Shown one piece after another: positions 27,504-37,395 of a DNA stretch of 64,000 nucleotides. Within the stretch, counting starts at the first letter, position 1. Every line of letters starts with the position of its first letter. This DNA is from JBNAVJ01 sp049700455 (lineage in GTDB: Bacteria; Bacteroidota; Ignavibacteria; Tepidaquicellales; Tepidaquicellaceae). The position numbers were made by a program, and so were the translations under genes. Below the pieces are notes generated by a model that was not told the origin of the DNA, made no database searches, and saw nothing but the letters and a program-made list of their open reading frames with translations. The stretch lies in contig JBNAVJ010000007.1 of assembly GCA_049700455.1 (NCBI GenBank), positions 1 to 64,000 of the forward strand. Direction: 5' to 3'.

Positions 27504-28993
27504 TTTATGGTTACAGTTTTATATTTCTCCACTATCTTCGCATCATCAAATGGATATTTTACTCCTTTAATTTCCTGATACGTCTCGTGTCCTTTCCCAC
27601 ATATAAGTATTAAGTCATTTGGTTGCGACATTTCTAATCCTTTTTTAATGGCTATTTCCCTATCAGGTTCAATTTCATAATTATTTTTACCTTCTATACC
27701 TGACTCAATTTCCTTTATAATTGCCATTGGTTCTTCAAATCTTGGATTGTCAGAAGTTATTATAACATAATCAGATAATTCTACAGCATACTTTCCCATA
27801 ACCGGTCTTTTGGTACGATCTTTATTACCACCACAACCAAAAATTGTAATGACTCTACCCCGTGAATTTTCAGGCTGTGTCTCTATTATTTCATTGGCAG
27901 ATTCAATCGCATTCTTGAGGGAATCAGATGTGTGAGAATAATCAATAATTGCAAATGCACCATTTGGAAGTTTTATTCTATTGAACCGTCCCCTTACAGG
28001 TTTGAATTTTTTGACTGCGTCTCTAATCGTATGTAAATCAACTCCTATCTCATAACAATAAGCTGTGGCTGCAAGTATATTGTAAATATTAAACTTCCCT
28101 GATAGTTTACTTTCAAAGACTTCTTTTTTATTATCGATATTAAGCTCAAAACTCAAACCATCAATTGAATAACGTATATGAATTGCTTGGTAATCACTAT
28201 TATTATTTATAGAATAGAACTTAACCTTGCCCGCAGATGTATCTCTAACGATATCAACTCCATAACTATCATCTTTATTAGAAATAACAATCCCATTTTT
28301 ATCAATCATATCAAACAATATTTTCTTAGCCATAAAATAATTTTGCATATTCTGATGCAAATCAAGATGCTCGCTTGTCAGGTTTGTAAAGATTGCACCA
28401 GAGAATCTTTGCCCATATACCCTATCGAGTACCAATGCAATTGAAGATACTTCCATCACACAATATTGAAGTCCATAATCAACACATTCCCTTAACATTT
28501 TATTGATATCAACGGCATCGGGGGTTGTTAGAGAGGCTTCTTTTTCCTCCTTGCCAGTAAAGTAATTTACTGTCCCAATCAAACCACATTTCCTTCCACT
28601 CTCTTCAAGAATGCTTTGGATAAGATAACTTATTGTTGTTTTACCGTTGGTACCTGTAACTCCTATTAAATGTAACGATTCCGAAGGATAAGAGTAAAAA
28701 TAATTGCTAATCAAAGCCATCGATTTTCTTACATCAGGGACTGTTACAAAATCTGTATTTGGAAAACTACCTTTTATATCATTGCTTATATCCTTTCCAG
28801 AAATGATAGCTCTGGCACCTTTGTTTATTGCATCCTGTATATAGCGATTGCCATCTTCTTTATACCCTTCGACCGCAAAAAATATAAACCCTTCAGAAAC
28901 TTTGCGCGAATCACAGGATAATCCCTTCACTTCAAAATCCTCTCTGAAGTCACTCTGCAATAAGTTATCTCTTTTCAGTAAAGAATATCTCAT
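27500..28993 (-). CDS. murE: UDP-MurNAc-L-alanyl-D-glutamate--2,6-diaminopimelate ligase
   Basis: This cytosolic ligase adds the third residue of the stem peptide. The ATP loop is VTGTNGKTTISYL, followed by MEVSSIAL and FTNLTSEHLDLHQNM. The acceptor-specificity motif reads TSDNPRFEEP. DNPR is the signature of meso-diaminopimelate enzymes, so the organism should have DAP-type peptidoglycan. The open frame extends upstream to a GTG at 29008 within ftsI, but I chose the ATG at 28993. It forms an ATGA overlap with the ftsI stop, matching the tight coupling of its neighbours, and gives a normal 497 residues. Confidence 0.95.
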   Translation of the reverse strand: MRYSLLKRDNLLQSDFREDFEVKGLSCDSRKVSEGFIFFAVEGYKEDGNRYIQDAINKGARAIISGKDISNDIKGSFPNTDFVTVPDVRKSMALISNYFYSYPSESLHLIGVTGTNGKTTISYLIQSILEESGRKCGLIGTVNYFTGKEEKEASLTTPDAVDINKMLRECVDYGLQYCVMEVSSIALVLDRVYGQRFSGAIFTNLTSEHLDLHQNMQNYFMAKKILFDMIDKNGIVISNKDDSYGVDIVRDTSAGKVKFYSINNNSDYQAIHIRYSIDGLSFELNIDNKKEVFESKLSGKFNIYNILAATAYCYEIGVDLHTIRDAVKKFKPVRGRFNRIKLPNGAFAIIDYSHTSDSLKNAIESANEIIETQPENSRGRVITIFGCGGNKDRTKRPVMGKYAVELSDYVIITSDNPRFEEPMAIIKEIESGIEGKNNYEIEPDREIAIKKGLEMSQPNDLILICGKGHETYQEIKGVKYPFDDAKIVEKYKTVTIK

Positions 28994-31170
28994 AAATTTT
29001 CCTTGCACATTAAAACGACTTTTGAACCGGCACTGAGAAAAGTGCCCCCTTTTGGTAGCTGTGTTACTACTGTTCCACCTCCTACTACTTCCACATTAAA
29101 GCCAGCAGAAATTATTTTGTTAATTGCTTTCCGAATACTTAGTGAAGTTACGTTAGGAACTTGAATCAAGTTGTTCCTATTCATTGTTATTTTATTTAAT
29201 TTGAGTTTTATTACAATATTATCTGTGCGTTTAACATAAACATTCCCTGCTGGTTCTTGTGATTCTATTATATAATTCTTTAATTCAGATTCATTTGTTG
29301 GTAGATTCTGAATCTCAAATTTCATTGATTTTTCCTTCAAAATCTGAATTGCATCCTCCACTCTTAAATCAATCATAGTAGGAATTAAAACCATTTCATC
29401 CTGACTCTTATCTGTTTCGGGTTTTGAACTAACATTTACTACCCTTGATTCAAGCAGAGTTTGATTTGAATTATTTGTAATGCCATAATACCCTATTACT
29501 CTTTCCGCTATCTTCTTAAATACTGGAGCTGCAACTTTACCACCATAATATTCAAATTTAGGGTCGTCTATAACTACACCAATAAGAATCAAAGGGTTTT
29601 CAGCTGGAAAGTATCCTATAAAAGAAGATAAGTGAGATTTGCTTGTGTATTTTTTGCTTACAATGTCAAAATTTTGTGTGGTTCCGGTCTTGCCTGCAAC
29701 TGTTATCCCATCAATTTTAGCATCAGTACCTGTTCCCCTTTCAACTACACCAATAAAAAACTTCGTTAATGTTCTGGCTGTTTTCTCAGAAATAACCTGC
29801 CTTACCGATGAAGGAAACGTCTCGTTAACCACACTTCCATCAGGAGCAACTTCTTTCTTTACAATAAAAGGTTTCATCATTAACCCATTATTTGCAACTG
29901 CCGCATAAGCTGTAGCAAGCTGTAACAAATTAACCTTTACCTGATACCCAATTGACATAAACTCAAGAGAGCCCCCCGTAAATTCTACAGGTTTTAAAAG
30001 TATACCTTTGTCTTCACCCCTGATATCTATCCCTGTATAAATACCAAACCCAAAATCTCTGGCATATTTATAAAAGCGGTCAGGCCCAACTTTCTGGGCA
30101 GATTTCGCCACTCCAATATTACTGGACTTTTCTATTACCTGCTGAAAGGTAAGAGTAGAAGCAGGGTAGGAATCTTTTATCGTTAGATCCCCAATTGAGT
30201 ACTTACCATTTTCTACAAAAACAACATCGGAAGGACTCTCAATACCTTCTTCTATACACGCCGCAGCAGTAACTATCTTAAAAGTAGAACCTGGCTCATA
30301 AGATTCCCCTATTACAAGATTCTTCATCGCAACTGTATCCTCTGCCCTAATATCATTTGGATCGAATGTTGGATATGAAGCAATACCCAGTATCTCCCCT
30401 GTCTTTACGGATAACACTATTACTTTTCCTCGTACGGCTTGTTGGGAAACAACGCCTTGCTTAAGTTCCTCCTCTGCTATCTTCTGAACCTCTTTATCTA
30501 TGGTAAGGACTATGTTATTCCCGGCTATAGATTCCTTTTGGGGATAATTGATATCGGGCTTTCTATTTTGTCTATTGTCCTTTTGCATTATCATATATCC
30601 TTCCCTACCTGTTAATTCCCTGTCATAAGTCAGTTCAATACCCATTACTCCAACATTTTTTGCATCTGTTACACCTATAACCTGTGAAGCAAGGCTTCCA
30701 TATGGATAAAGTCTTGACGGATTTCTCTCAATATAAAGCCCTTCTATTTTTAAAGTATCCAGTCCTTTCAGATCCAATAAATTAACCTTCCTTTCAAGAA
30801 CAACTGTCCCACCCGTGCTATCAGAGAGAAGTTGAAGATAAAACTCCTTATCCTTATTAAAGACATTTGCTAAAATAGAAGCAACATTTTCTCGAGATTT
30901 AATTCTGCTTGGGTCAGCATTCACTGATACCTTATATGTGTTTGTAACAAGTGAATTCATTGACCTGTCAAGAATTAAGCCCCTTGGTGGTAAAACCACT
31001 GTTCGTTCTTGAGTTTGCTTCTTCACAATATAACGATACATCTGAGAATCTATCAACTGAAGCTTGATTAGACGAAACAAGATAACAGTAAATATAATTA
31101 TAAATACAAGTAAGAAGAAATTTACCCGTCGTCTAAAAAATAACTCTCTATTTTGCCCCCCCCACATCAT
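28990..31170 (-). CDS. ftsI: FtsI/PBP3-type transpeptidase with two PASTA domains
   Basis: This is a class B penicillin-binding protein that cross-links septal peptidoglycan. It has a short cytoplasmic start, one TM segment (about 18-38), a dimerisation domain beginning PPRGLILDR (61-69) and the transpeptidase domain with S295-TFK, SSN (349-351) and KTG (494-496). After the catalytic domain are two PASTA-like repeats (about 585-655 and 660-726; VPNVTSLSIRKAINKI is typical), giving 726 residues, longer than proteobacterial FtsI. The start codon is followed by a G8 tract in frame. It overlaps ftsL by 4 bases. Confidence 0.96.
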   Translation of the reverse strand: MMWGGQNRELFFRRRVNFFLLVFIIIFTVILFRLIKLQLIDSQMYRYIVKKQTQERTVVLPPRGLILDRSMNSLVTNTYKVSVNADPSRIKSRENVASILANVFNKDKEFYLQLLSDSTGGTVVLERKVNLLDLKGLDTLKIEGLYIERNPSRLYPYGSLASQVIGVTDAKNVGVMGIELTYDRELTGREGYMIMQKDNRQNRKPDINYPQKESIAGNNIVLTIDKEVQKIAEEELKQGVVSQQAVRGKVIVLSVKTGEILGIASYPTFDPNDIRAEDTVAMKNLVIGESYEPGSTFKIVTAAACIEEGIESPSDVVFVENGKYSIGDLTIKDSYPASTLTFQQVIEKSSNIGVAKSAQKVGPDRFYKYARDFGFGIYTGIDIRGEDKGILLKPVEFTGGSLEFMSIGYQVKVNLLQLATAYAAVANNGLMMKPFIVKKEVAPDGSVVNETFPSSVRQVISEKTARTLTKFFIGVVERGTGTDAKIDGITVAGKTGTTQNFDIVSKKYTSKSHLSSFIGYFPAENPLILIGVVIDDPKFEYYGGKVAAPVFKKIAERVIGYYGITNNSNQTLLESRVVNVSSKPETDKSQDEMVLIPTMIDLRVEDAIQILKEKSMKFEIQNLPTNESELKNYIIESQEPAGNVYVKRTDNIVIKLKLNKITMNRNNLIQVPNVTSLSIRKAINKIISAGFNVEVVGGGTVVTQLPKGGTFLSAGSKVVLMCKENL

Positions 31171-31472
31171 TGATTTAACTTACTTCTCTTTATAAAAAAT
31201 AAATTAGCATCAAAGCTATGGTCATATAAGTTTAGCTTGAATTTTTCAATTGCTATACTCTTTATTCGCTCATAGCTTAATAACTTATCACGCTCCATAA
31301 CCAGAATATTGTTATTCTGTTGATATCTCAAAATCTCATTCTTTAATTGATTATTATAAATTATAAGCTGATCTACTGCAATAATATTGTTCAGATAGAA
31401 TATCAGTGTAACCGCAAGAATCAAAAGATTTATTAGAAACTGAAATACTGATATTTGTCTTTGCGCTTTCAT
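31167..31472 (-). CDS. ftsL: FtsL-like division protein
   Basis: This 101-residue bitopic protein has a short cytoplasmic start, one TM segment (about 8-30) and a heptad-like helical stretch (about 33-70, DQLIIYNNQLKNEILRYQQ). That is the coiled-coil layout of FtsL, which links FtsQ and FtsB to FtsW/FtsI. Sequence conservation in this family is poor, so the call rests on size, topology and its position between rsmH and ftsI, where ftsL is found across bacteria. It starts 10 bases after rsmH. Confidence 0.8.
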   Translation of the reverse strand: MKAQRQISVFQFLINLLILAVTLIFYLNNIIAVDQLIIYNNQLKNEILRYQQNNNILVMERDKLLSYERIKSIAIEKFKLNLYDHSFDANLFFIKRSKLNQ

Positions 31473-31482
31473 TCCTATTCTT

Positions 31483-32406
31483 TCATATTTTTTCCGCCGC
31501 TCTTAGCTTCGCACTTCGAGACTTCCTGTTTTGCGCTATCTCCCTTTTATCAGGAACAATGGGATGCTTAGTCAAAACTAAAAATCCTGCTTTTCCCTTA
31601 TTACCTTTTTCATACTGCTTCTGATTAATCCCTCTTGATTTAAAAAAATTCTTTACTAACCGATCCTCCAAAGAATGATATGAAACTATAACCAATCTAC
31701 CGCCCGGCAATAAAAGTTTTTCAATCACTGATAAAAAACGAGATAAATTATCAAGTTCACTATTAACTTCAATTCGAATTGCCTGAAATATTTTCGATAA
31801 AAACTTTACCATTTTAGGTTTAGACAGTGAGTACTCATTTTCTATTGCTTTAACAAGTTTTTGTGTTGTATCTATTTTATTTTTCTTTCTTTCACGTATT
31901 ATAGCATTCACCAACCTCTCAGCATTCGCTATTTCACCATAGTTCTTAAAGATCTCTATCAATTTTTCTCTGCTATATTCATTAACAACCTTTTCTGCTG
32001 TCATCTTAATATTTTCATCCGTACGCATATCTAATGGAGAATCTTTTTGATAGCTAAATCCTGCCTTTGCTTCTATCTGATACTGAGACAATCCTAAATC
32101 CAAAACACACCCTGTTATTGATTCAATACTCATCTTATATAATATCTTATCTATATCAGCAAAATTTCCCTGTTGCAAAATTACTTTCTTCCCAAACTTT
32201 ATAAGTCTTTGAGTTATATATTCTATTGCTGCAGCATCTCTATCTATACAAATTATACGGCTATTATCAGAAGTTTTTTCACATATTAATTCTGAATACC
32301 CCCCTCCACCTGCTGTACCATCAACTATTATATGTTCTTCAAATGCAGAATTAATTAAATAGTCCACTGCAATATGTAAAAGAACTGGTATATGATAACC
32401 ATTCAC
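31483..32406 (-). CDS. rsmH: 16S rRNA (cytosine(1402)-N(4))-methyltransferase
   Basis: This SAM-dependent enzyme (formerly MraW) modifies C1402 of 16S rRNA in the decoding centre. It begins YHIPVLL (4-10) and has the SAM motif IVDGTAGGGGYSELI (27-41). Further landmarks are DLGLSQYQIEAKAGFSYQKDSPLDMR (in parts VLDLGLSQYQI and SYQKDSPLDMR), QAIRIEVNSEL and the C-terminal VSYHSLEDRLVKNFF. At 307 residues it is standard. It lies 30 bases after mraZ, the conserved start of the dcw cluster. Confidence 0.97.
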   Translation of the reverse strand: MNGYHIPVLLHIAVDYLINSAFEEHIIVDGTAGGGGYSELICEKTSDNSRIICIDRDAAAIEYITQRLIKFGKKVILQQGNFADIDKILYKMSIESITGCVLDLGLSQYQIEAKAGFSYQKDSPLDMRTDENIKMTAEKVVNEYSREKLIEIFKNYGEIANAERLVNAIIRERKKNKIDTTQKLVKAIENEYSLSKPKMVKFLSKIFQAIRIEVNSELDNLSRFLSVIEKLLLPGGRLVIVSYHSLEDRLVKNFFKSRGINQKQYEKGNKGKAGFLVLTKHPIVPDKREIAQNRKSRSAKLRAAEKI

Positions 32407-32436
32407 TGTTAAGTATTAATATATAATTTAAATCTC

Positions 32437-32904
32437 TTATTGTTCGTTATCGCCGAAACTGAAAAACATCTCTGATACTTTCTGAGCAGCATCTTCATAC
32501 GTATCCCTATGCAACTCATCATATTTCTTCTTTGCTACTGGATCCCATATTTCCAGTACATAAATCATTCCGAGAACAATCACCTCTTTTTTTATCTCGG
32601 CGTATGATGTGAGTTCGGAGGGAAGTAAAATTCTGTTGTGAGCGTCAATCTCACATTCATATACGTCATTGAGCAACTGACGCAAGAAGTTTCTCTGGAC
32701 TGGGTTAAATATATTAAACTTCCTTGCTGCCTCCTTAACCTTTTTTTCCCATTCGTCAGAAGGAAACGCCATTATACACTGATCCATCCCTTTCATCAAA
32801 ATAAGTTTATTATTAGACTCAGTTTTAATATATTTACGAAACTTTGAAGGTAAAACAAGTCTTGACTTGGCGTCCAGTGTACATATTGCGTGTCCTTGAA
32901 ACAT
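32437..32904 (-). CDS. mraZ: Transcriptional regulator MraZ
   Basis: This DNA-binding protein is built of two AbrB/SpoVT-like swapped-hairpin domains. The first begins FQGHAICTLDAKSRLVLPSKFRKY (in parts FQGHAICTLDAK and RLVLPSKFRKY, residues 2-25) and the second has YECEIDAHNRILLPSELTSYA (in parts ECEIDAHNRILLP and SELTSYA). It is known to repress its own operon by binding tandem TGGG repeats, and such repeats are present just upstream (32939-32962). The length of 155 is normal. No Shine-Dalgarno-like sequence precedes the ATG. Confidence 0.97.
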   Translation of the reverse strand: MFQGHAICTLDAKSRLVLPSKFRKYIKTESNNKLILMKGMDQCIMAFPSDEWEKKVKEAARKFNIFNPVQRNFLRQLLNDVYECEIDAHNRILLPSELTSYAEIKKEVIVLGMIYVLEIWDPVAKKKYDELHRDTYEDAAQKVSEMFFSFGDNEQ

Positions 32905-32938
32905 AAAATATACTTTTGTTTTTCAAATGGGAAGTTCT

Positions 32939-32962
32939 ACCACTATAGCCCACTTCCCCCCA
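32939..32962 (-). promoter_or_regulatory. MraZ operator: three TGGG/TGGT repeats at 10-bp spacing
   Basis: On the minus strand TGGG occurs at 32962-32959 and 32952-32949, and TGGT at 32942-32939. They are exactly 10 bases apart, so all lie on one face of the helix. Characterised MraZ sites consist of TGGGN boxes separated by 5 bases, which is the same geometry. The array starts just after the predicted -10 box and covers the expected transcription start, an ideal position for repression. Confidence 0.85.
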
Positions 32963-32969
32963 CATCACA

Positions 32970-32997
32970 AAAATAGCAAAAATATATTTAATGTCAA
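32970..32997 (-). promoter_or_regulatory. dcw cluster promoter (TTGACA, 16 bp, TGC-TATTTT)
   Basis: The minus strand has a perfect -35 TTGACA (32997-32992), a 16-bp spacer and TATTTT (32975-32970). TGC directly before the -10 forms an extended -10, and TATTTTTG also fits the Bacteroidota -7 element. It lies upstream of mraZ and directly next to the MraZ repeats. Confidence 0.85.
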
Positions 32998-33036
32998 ATA
33001 TTTTTTTTACTGCTTGATTTTTTTTGAGGAGCAATA

Positions 33037-33069
33037 AAAAAGGGTATGAGCATAACTCATACCCTTTTT
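33037..33069 (-). terminator. Rho-independent terminator after rpoC
   Basis: A perfect 14-bp stem (AAAAAGGGTATGAG at 33037-33050 pairing with 33056-33069) closes a 5-base loop 22 bases past the rpoC stop. The minus-strand arm ends in T5, followed by ATTG. It ends the long tRNA-secE-rpo transcript about 40 bases before the dcw promoter. Confidence 0.93.
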
Positions 33070-33091
33070 GTTAGAAAAGAGTTTTTATAAT

Positions 33092-36000
33092 TTAGAACAG
33101 TTCTCTTATTTCTTCAGAAATAGATTCTCCTGTTTCTTCTTCCTCTTCAAATTCCATCATATGTCTATCCACATGGGAGACAAGCAGATCTCTATATTTC
33201 CTCAATCCTGTCCCTGCTGGAATTGATTGTCCTATAATAACATTTTCTTTCAATCCAAATAAATAATCAACTTTGCCTTTAATAGCAGCATCTGTAAGTA
33301 CTCTTGTCGTTTCCTGGAATGAGGCAGCTGAGAGCCAGCTTTCTGTGGAAAGCGAAGTAGGAGTTATACCTAACATAATAGCATCAGCAGTTGCTGGAAC
33401 AGCATCCCTGTGTTTAATAACATCTTTGTTTTTCTTACGTAAAGCTGAATTTAATTCTCTAATCTGTTTTTTATCAAATATATCACCTACTTTCACAGTA
33501 TCAGAACCACCTTTATCAGTAACAACTACTTTGCCTTTAAGTTTTTCATTTTCTTCCTGGAAGGTTGTTCTTTGAACTATATCACCTTCAAGAAATTCAG
33601 TGTCACCAGGACTGGTAATCTTAACTTTTTGTAACATCTGTCGAACTATTATTTCAATATGCTTATCATTGATTTTTACACCCTGCAATCTATAAACTTC
33701 CTGAATCTCATTCACTAAGAATCTTTGTACCTCTGTAACACCTTTAACTTTTAGAATATCCATCGGATCCAGAGCCCCACCTGTCAAGGTTTCACCTGCT
33801 TTTACGATGTCCCCTGTTCTAACGAGTATATGTTTACCTATAGGAATTTTATACTCGATAGTTTTTGAGCCATCAAGACTTGTAATGGTCAGTTCTCGGA
33901 ATCCTCGTTTTAGTTCCCCGATTTTTACACGCCCATCAATCTCAGCAATTTTCGCTGAGTCACTTGGTCTACGAGCTTCAAAAAGTTCTGTAACTCTTGG
34001 AAGTCCTCCAGTGATATCTCGGGTTTTCCCAGATTCACGGGGTATTTTAACAAGCAAACTACCAGCCTTAACTTCAACCCCATCTTCAACCAACAAATTT
34101 GCTTTTGCAGGAATGAGATAAGAACTTAGAACTTTTCGTTTTCCTTTACTGGAAATTATGTTTATAGTTGGGCTCTTTGTCTTATCTTTGCTTTCTATTA
34201 CTGTTTTTTGTAAGTGACCTGTTTGTTCATCTTTAATTGACTCATACTGTTTTCCTTCCTCAAGGTCAACATACTCAACTATACCATCATGTTCAGCAAT
34301 AATAACTGAGTTATACGGATCCCATTCGTAAAGAACCTCGTTTTTCTTAACTTTATCATTATTTTTAACCTTAAGTGTTGCTCCATAGGGCACCTGATAT
34401 TTAGTAATTTGCAAGCCATGTTCATCAACAATATTAACTGCACCATTTCTACTAATAGAAACCATTTGAGTTCCTGTAGCACTCTTATACTCAATAACTC
34501 TTAGATTTTCAAATTTAACTTTGCCATCAAATTTCGTTTGTATTATTGATTGTTGAACAATCCTGCTTGCAGTACCTCCGATATGGAAAGTTCTCAGGGT
34601 TAACTGGGTACCAGGTTCGCCAATAGACTGAGCCGCAATTATCCCAACTGCCTCTCCTACCTCAACCAACTTACCAGTGGCAAGGTTTCTACCATAGCAC
34701 TTTGCACATACACCTCTTTTACTTTCGCAGGTTAACACCGACCTAATTTCTACACCTGTTAAAGGACTCTCAGAAATAGCATCAGCAATATTTTCTGTTA
34801 TTTCCTCACCCGCTTTTACTAAAATCTTTTTACTCAATGGATCTATAACATCTCGTGCAGCAACTCTTCCAAGTATTCTTTCTTTTAACGGTTCTTTAAC
34901 ATCCTCTCCTTCCTTCAAAGCCTCAGTATAGATACCCCTTATAGTACCACAATCTATTTCACTAATAATAACATCTTGAGCTACATCAACCAATCTTCTT
35001 GTTAGGTAACCTGCATCAGCTGTCTTAAGTGCTGTATCTGCCAATCCTTTTCGTGCACCGTGTGTTGATATAAAGTACTCCAGTACTGATAGACCTTCTT
35101 TGAAGTTTGCTATAATTGGATTTTCTATAATTTCCCCAGCCTGACCCGTAAGGGATTTCTGAGGTTTTTGCATAAGACCTCTCATACCTGCTAACTGACT
35201 CACCTGCTCTTCTGAACCTCTTGCACCAGAATCAATCATCATATGGAGTGAATTAAATCCATCTTTAGAATCCTTTAAATTTTCCATCAAGTCTTTCCTT
35301 ACGTCCTCACGAACCCGTGTCCAAACATCAATAACTTTATTATATCGCTCGTTTTCAGATATTATACCTCTTGCCTTTGATTTCTCAATATGTTCTACCC
35401 GCCTTAGCGCCTCTTCAACTATTTTCTTCTTACTTTCTGGAACTTCTATATCATCAATGTTTACAGATAATCCTCCTTCTGTTGCATATTTAAAACCAAG
35501 ATCTTTAAGCTTATCAAGGAAGTAGGCTGTTCTTTGATTACCAACTTTCTTATATATCTGACCTATAATATCGATTAATCTTTTTTTCTTCAGAGTTTCA
35601 TTAATAAAGTCAATTCCTTCAGGGACTATTTGATTAAATAGCACTCTGCCTACTGTAGTATCAATAAGTTTACCTTTAACTCTGACTTTAATAAAAGCAT
35701 GCATTCCAACCCTCTTATTGTTAAAGGCTATTATTACTTCCTCAGGAGAAGAAAATACCTTACCTTCACCTAAATCACCTTTCTTAGATTTTGTAAGATA
35801 ATAAGCCCCCAAAACCAATTCTTGGTTTGGTACTATGATTGGATTCCCATTTTGAGGAGATAAAATGTTGTGAGTTGAGAGCATTAGAATTTGTGCTTCA
35901 AGCTGAGCATCGTAAGAAAGGGGAACGTGTACTGCCATCTGGTCACCATCAAAGTCGGCATTGAATGCTGTACACACAAATGGGTGCAAAGTAATTGCTT

Positions 36001-37360
36001 TCCCTTCTATAAGCACTGGTTGAAAAGCCTGAATGCTTAACCTATGTAATGTTGGAGCACGGTTTAAAAGTACAGGATGCCCATCTATTACATTCTCAAG
36101 AATGTCCCATACTTCTGGAGTTCGTTTATCAATAAGTTTTTTAGCACTCTTTACAGTCTTTACGTAGTCACGGTCTATTAATCTACGAATTACAAATGGC
36201 TTGAAAAGCTCCAGAGCCATATCTTTTGGTAATCCACATTCATGTAATTTTAATTCTGGCCCAACAACAATTACTGATCTACCACTGTAATCGACTCTTT
36301 TACCAAGCAGGTTTTGTCTGAACCTTCCTTGTTTACCTTTGAGTATATCAGAAAGTGATTTCAGTGCTCTATTTTCGGCTTTGACAGCTGTCACACGTCT
36401 TGAATTATCCAGTAAGGCATCAACAGCTTCTTGTAACATTCTTTTCTCATTCCTTAAAATAACCTCAGGAGCTTTGATATCTATTAAGCGTTTTAACCTA
36501 TTATTTCTAATAATAACACGTCTGTAAAGATCATTAAGGTCACTTGTTGCAAACCTGCCTCCTTCAAGCGGCACCAGAGGTCTTAATTCCGGAGGAATTA
36601 CAGGAATTACATCAAGCACCATCCATTCTGGTTTATTCCTTTTAACACCTTCACGAGATTTAAAAGCTTCCAGTACTTTAAGCCGTTTTATGTTCTCTGT
36701 TTTTTTAGCATTGCTTGGATCTTCCTTAAGTTCCTGACGTAATTTCACAATTTCCTCTTCAATATCAACACGTTTCAGCAATTCTTTGATAGCACTACCA
36801 CCTTGATCTGCAATAAATTTGTTCGGATCAGCATCATCCAATTCCTTTTCCTCATCTGTTAAAGTATTCAGAGTTTCAAGATATTCTTCTTCTGTTATTA
36901 ATTGTTTAGGTTTAAATCTTGTTTTACCAGGGTTTATTACAACATAAGATTCATAATAAATAATTCTCTCCAGTTCTTTGGAGGAGAGATTCAAAACATA
37001 ACCTATCTTGGAAGGTAGAGAGCGGAAATACCATATATGAACTACCGGTACACATAAGGCAATATGTCCCATTCTTTCACGTCTAACACTTTTCAAATTT
37101 ATTTCCACACCACATCTGTCACATGTAACCCCTCTATATCTAATACCTTTATATTTACCGCAGTGACATTCCCAATCTTTTACAGGTCCAAAGATTTTCT
37201 CACAAAATAAACCGTCCTTGTCAGGTTTAAATGTTCTGTAATTAATCGTCTCCGGTTTTGTTACCTCACCTTTTGAATTAGCCACAATAGCATCTGTTGA
37301 TGCTAAACTAATCGTAATTTTGGAGATTCTTTTAGGTTTTTGTTCTAATTTACTTGGCAT
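33092..37360 (-). CDS. rpoC: DNA-directed RNA polymerase subunit beta'
   Basis: This is the catalytic clamp subunit of RNA polymerase. The active-site motif NADFDGDQMAVH holds the three magnesium-binding aspartates D469, D471 and D473. Near the N-terminus is the zinc-ribbon set CHCGKYKG and CDRCGVEI (about 65-90). The second zinc cluster (CESKRGVCAKCYGRNLA, with the earlier CGTIRG) and the trigger-loop region GEAVGIIAAQSIGEPGTQLTLRTFH (in parts GEAVGIIAAQSIGEP and QLTLRTFHIGG) are intact. At 1,422 residues it matches Bacteroidota-type beta' without large extra insertions. It starts 35 bases after rpoB. Confidence 0.99.
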   Translation of the reverse strand: MPSKLEQKPKRISKITISLASTDAIVANSKGEVTKPETINYRTFKPDKDGLFCEKIFGPVKDWECHCGKYKGIRYRGVTCDRCGVEINLKSVRRERMGHIALCVPVVHIWYFRSLPSKIGYVLNLSSKELERIIYYESYVVINPGKTRFKPKQLITEEEYLETLNTLTDEEKELDDADPNKFIADQGGSAIKELLKRVDIEEEIVKLRQELKEDPSNAKKTENIKRLKVLEAFKSREGVKRNKPEWMVLDVIPVIPPELRPLVPLEGGRFATSDLNDLYRRVIIRNNRLKRLIDIKAPEVILRNEKRMLQEAVDALLDNSRRVTAVKAENRALKSLSDILKGKQGRFRQNLLGKRVDYSGRSVIVVGPELKLHECGLPKDMALELFKPFVIRRLIDRDYVKTVKSAKKLIDKRTPEVWDILENVIDGHPVLLNRAPTLHRLSIQAFQPVLIEGKAITLHPFVCTAFNADFDGDQMAVHVPLSYDAQLEAQILMLSTHNILSPQNGNPIIVPNQELVLGAYYLTKSKKGDLGEGKVFSSPEEVIIAFNNKRVGMHAFIKVRVKGKLIDTTVGRVLFNQIVPEGIDFINETLKKKRLIDIIGQIYKKVGNQRTAYFLDKLKDLGFKYATEGGLSVNIDDIEVPESKKKIVEEALRRVEHIEKSKARGIISENERYNKVIDVWTRVREDVRKDLMENLKDSKDGFNSLHMMIDSGARGSEEQVSQLAGMRGLMQKPQKSLTGQAGEIIENPIIANFKEGLSVLEYFISTHGARKGLADTALKTADAGYLTRRLVDVAQDVIISEIDCGTIRGIYTEALKEGEDVKEPLKERILGRVAARDVIDPLSKKILVKAGEEITENIADAISESPLTGVEIRSVLTCESKRGVCAKCYGRNLATGKLVEVGEAVGIIAAQSIGEPGTQLTLRTFHIGGTASRIVQQSIIQTKFDGKVKFENLRVIEYKSATGTQMVSISRNGAVNIVDEHGLQITKYQVPYGATLKVKNNDKVKKNEVLYEWDPYNSVIIAEHDGIVEYVDLEEGKQYESIKDEQTGHLQKTVIESKDKTKSPTINIISSKGKRKVLSSYLIPAKANLLVEDGVEVKAGSLLVKIPRESGKTRDITGGLPRVTELFEARRPSDSAKIAEIDGRVKIGELKRGFRELTITSLDGSKTIEYKIPIGKHILVRTGDIVKAGETLTGGALDPMDILKVKGVTEVQRFLVNEIQEVYRLQGVKINDKHIEIIVRQMLQKVKITSPGDTEFLEGDIVQRTTFQEENEKLKGKVVVTDKGGSDTVKVGDIFDKKQIRELNSALRKKNKDVIKHRDAVPATADAIMLGITPTSLSTESWLSAASFQETTRVLTDAAIKGKVDYLFGLKENVIIGQSIPAGTGLRKYRDLLVSHVDRHMMEFEEEEETGESISEEIRELF

Positions 37361-37395
37361 ATTTTTGAAATTTTCTTTTTTCTTAATAAAGAATG

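Noticed and set aside
31153..31160. G8 tract at the ftsI start, and another G8 in infB near 51703-51710, as phase-variation switches
   Set aside because: Both are in frame in essential genes and encode conserved or plausible residues (WGG, ARGGQA). Switching these off would be lethal, so chance is more likely.
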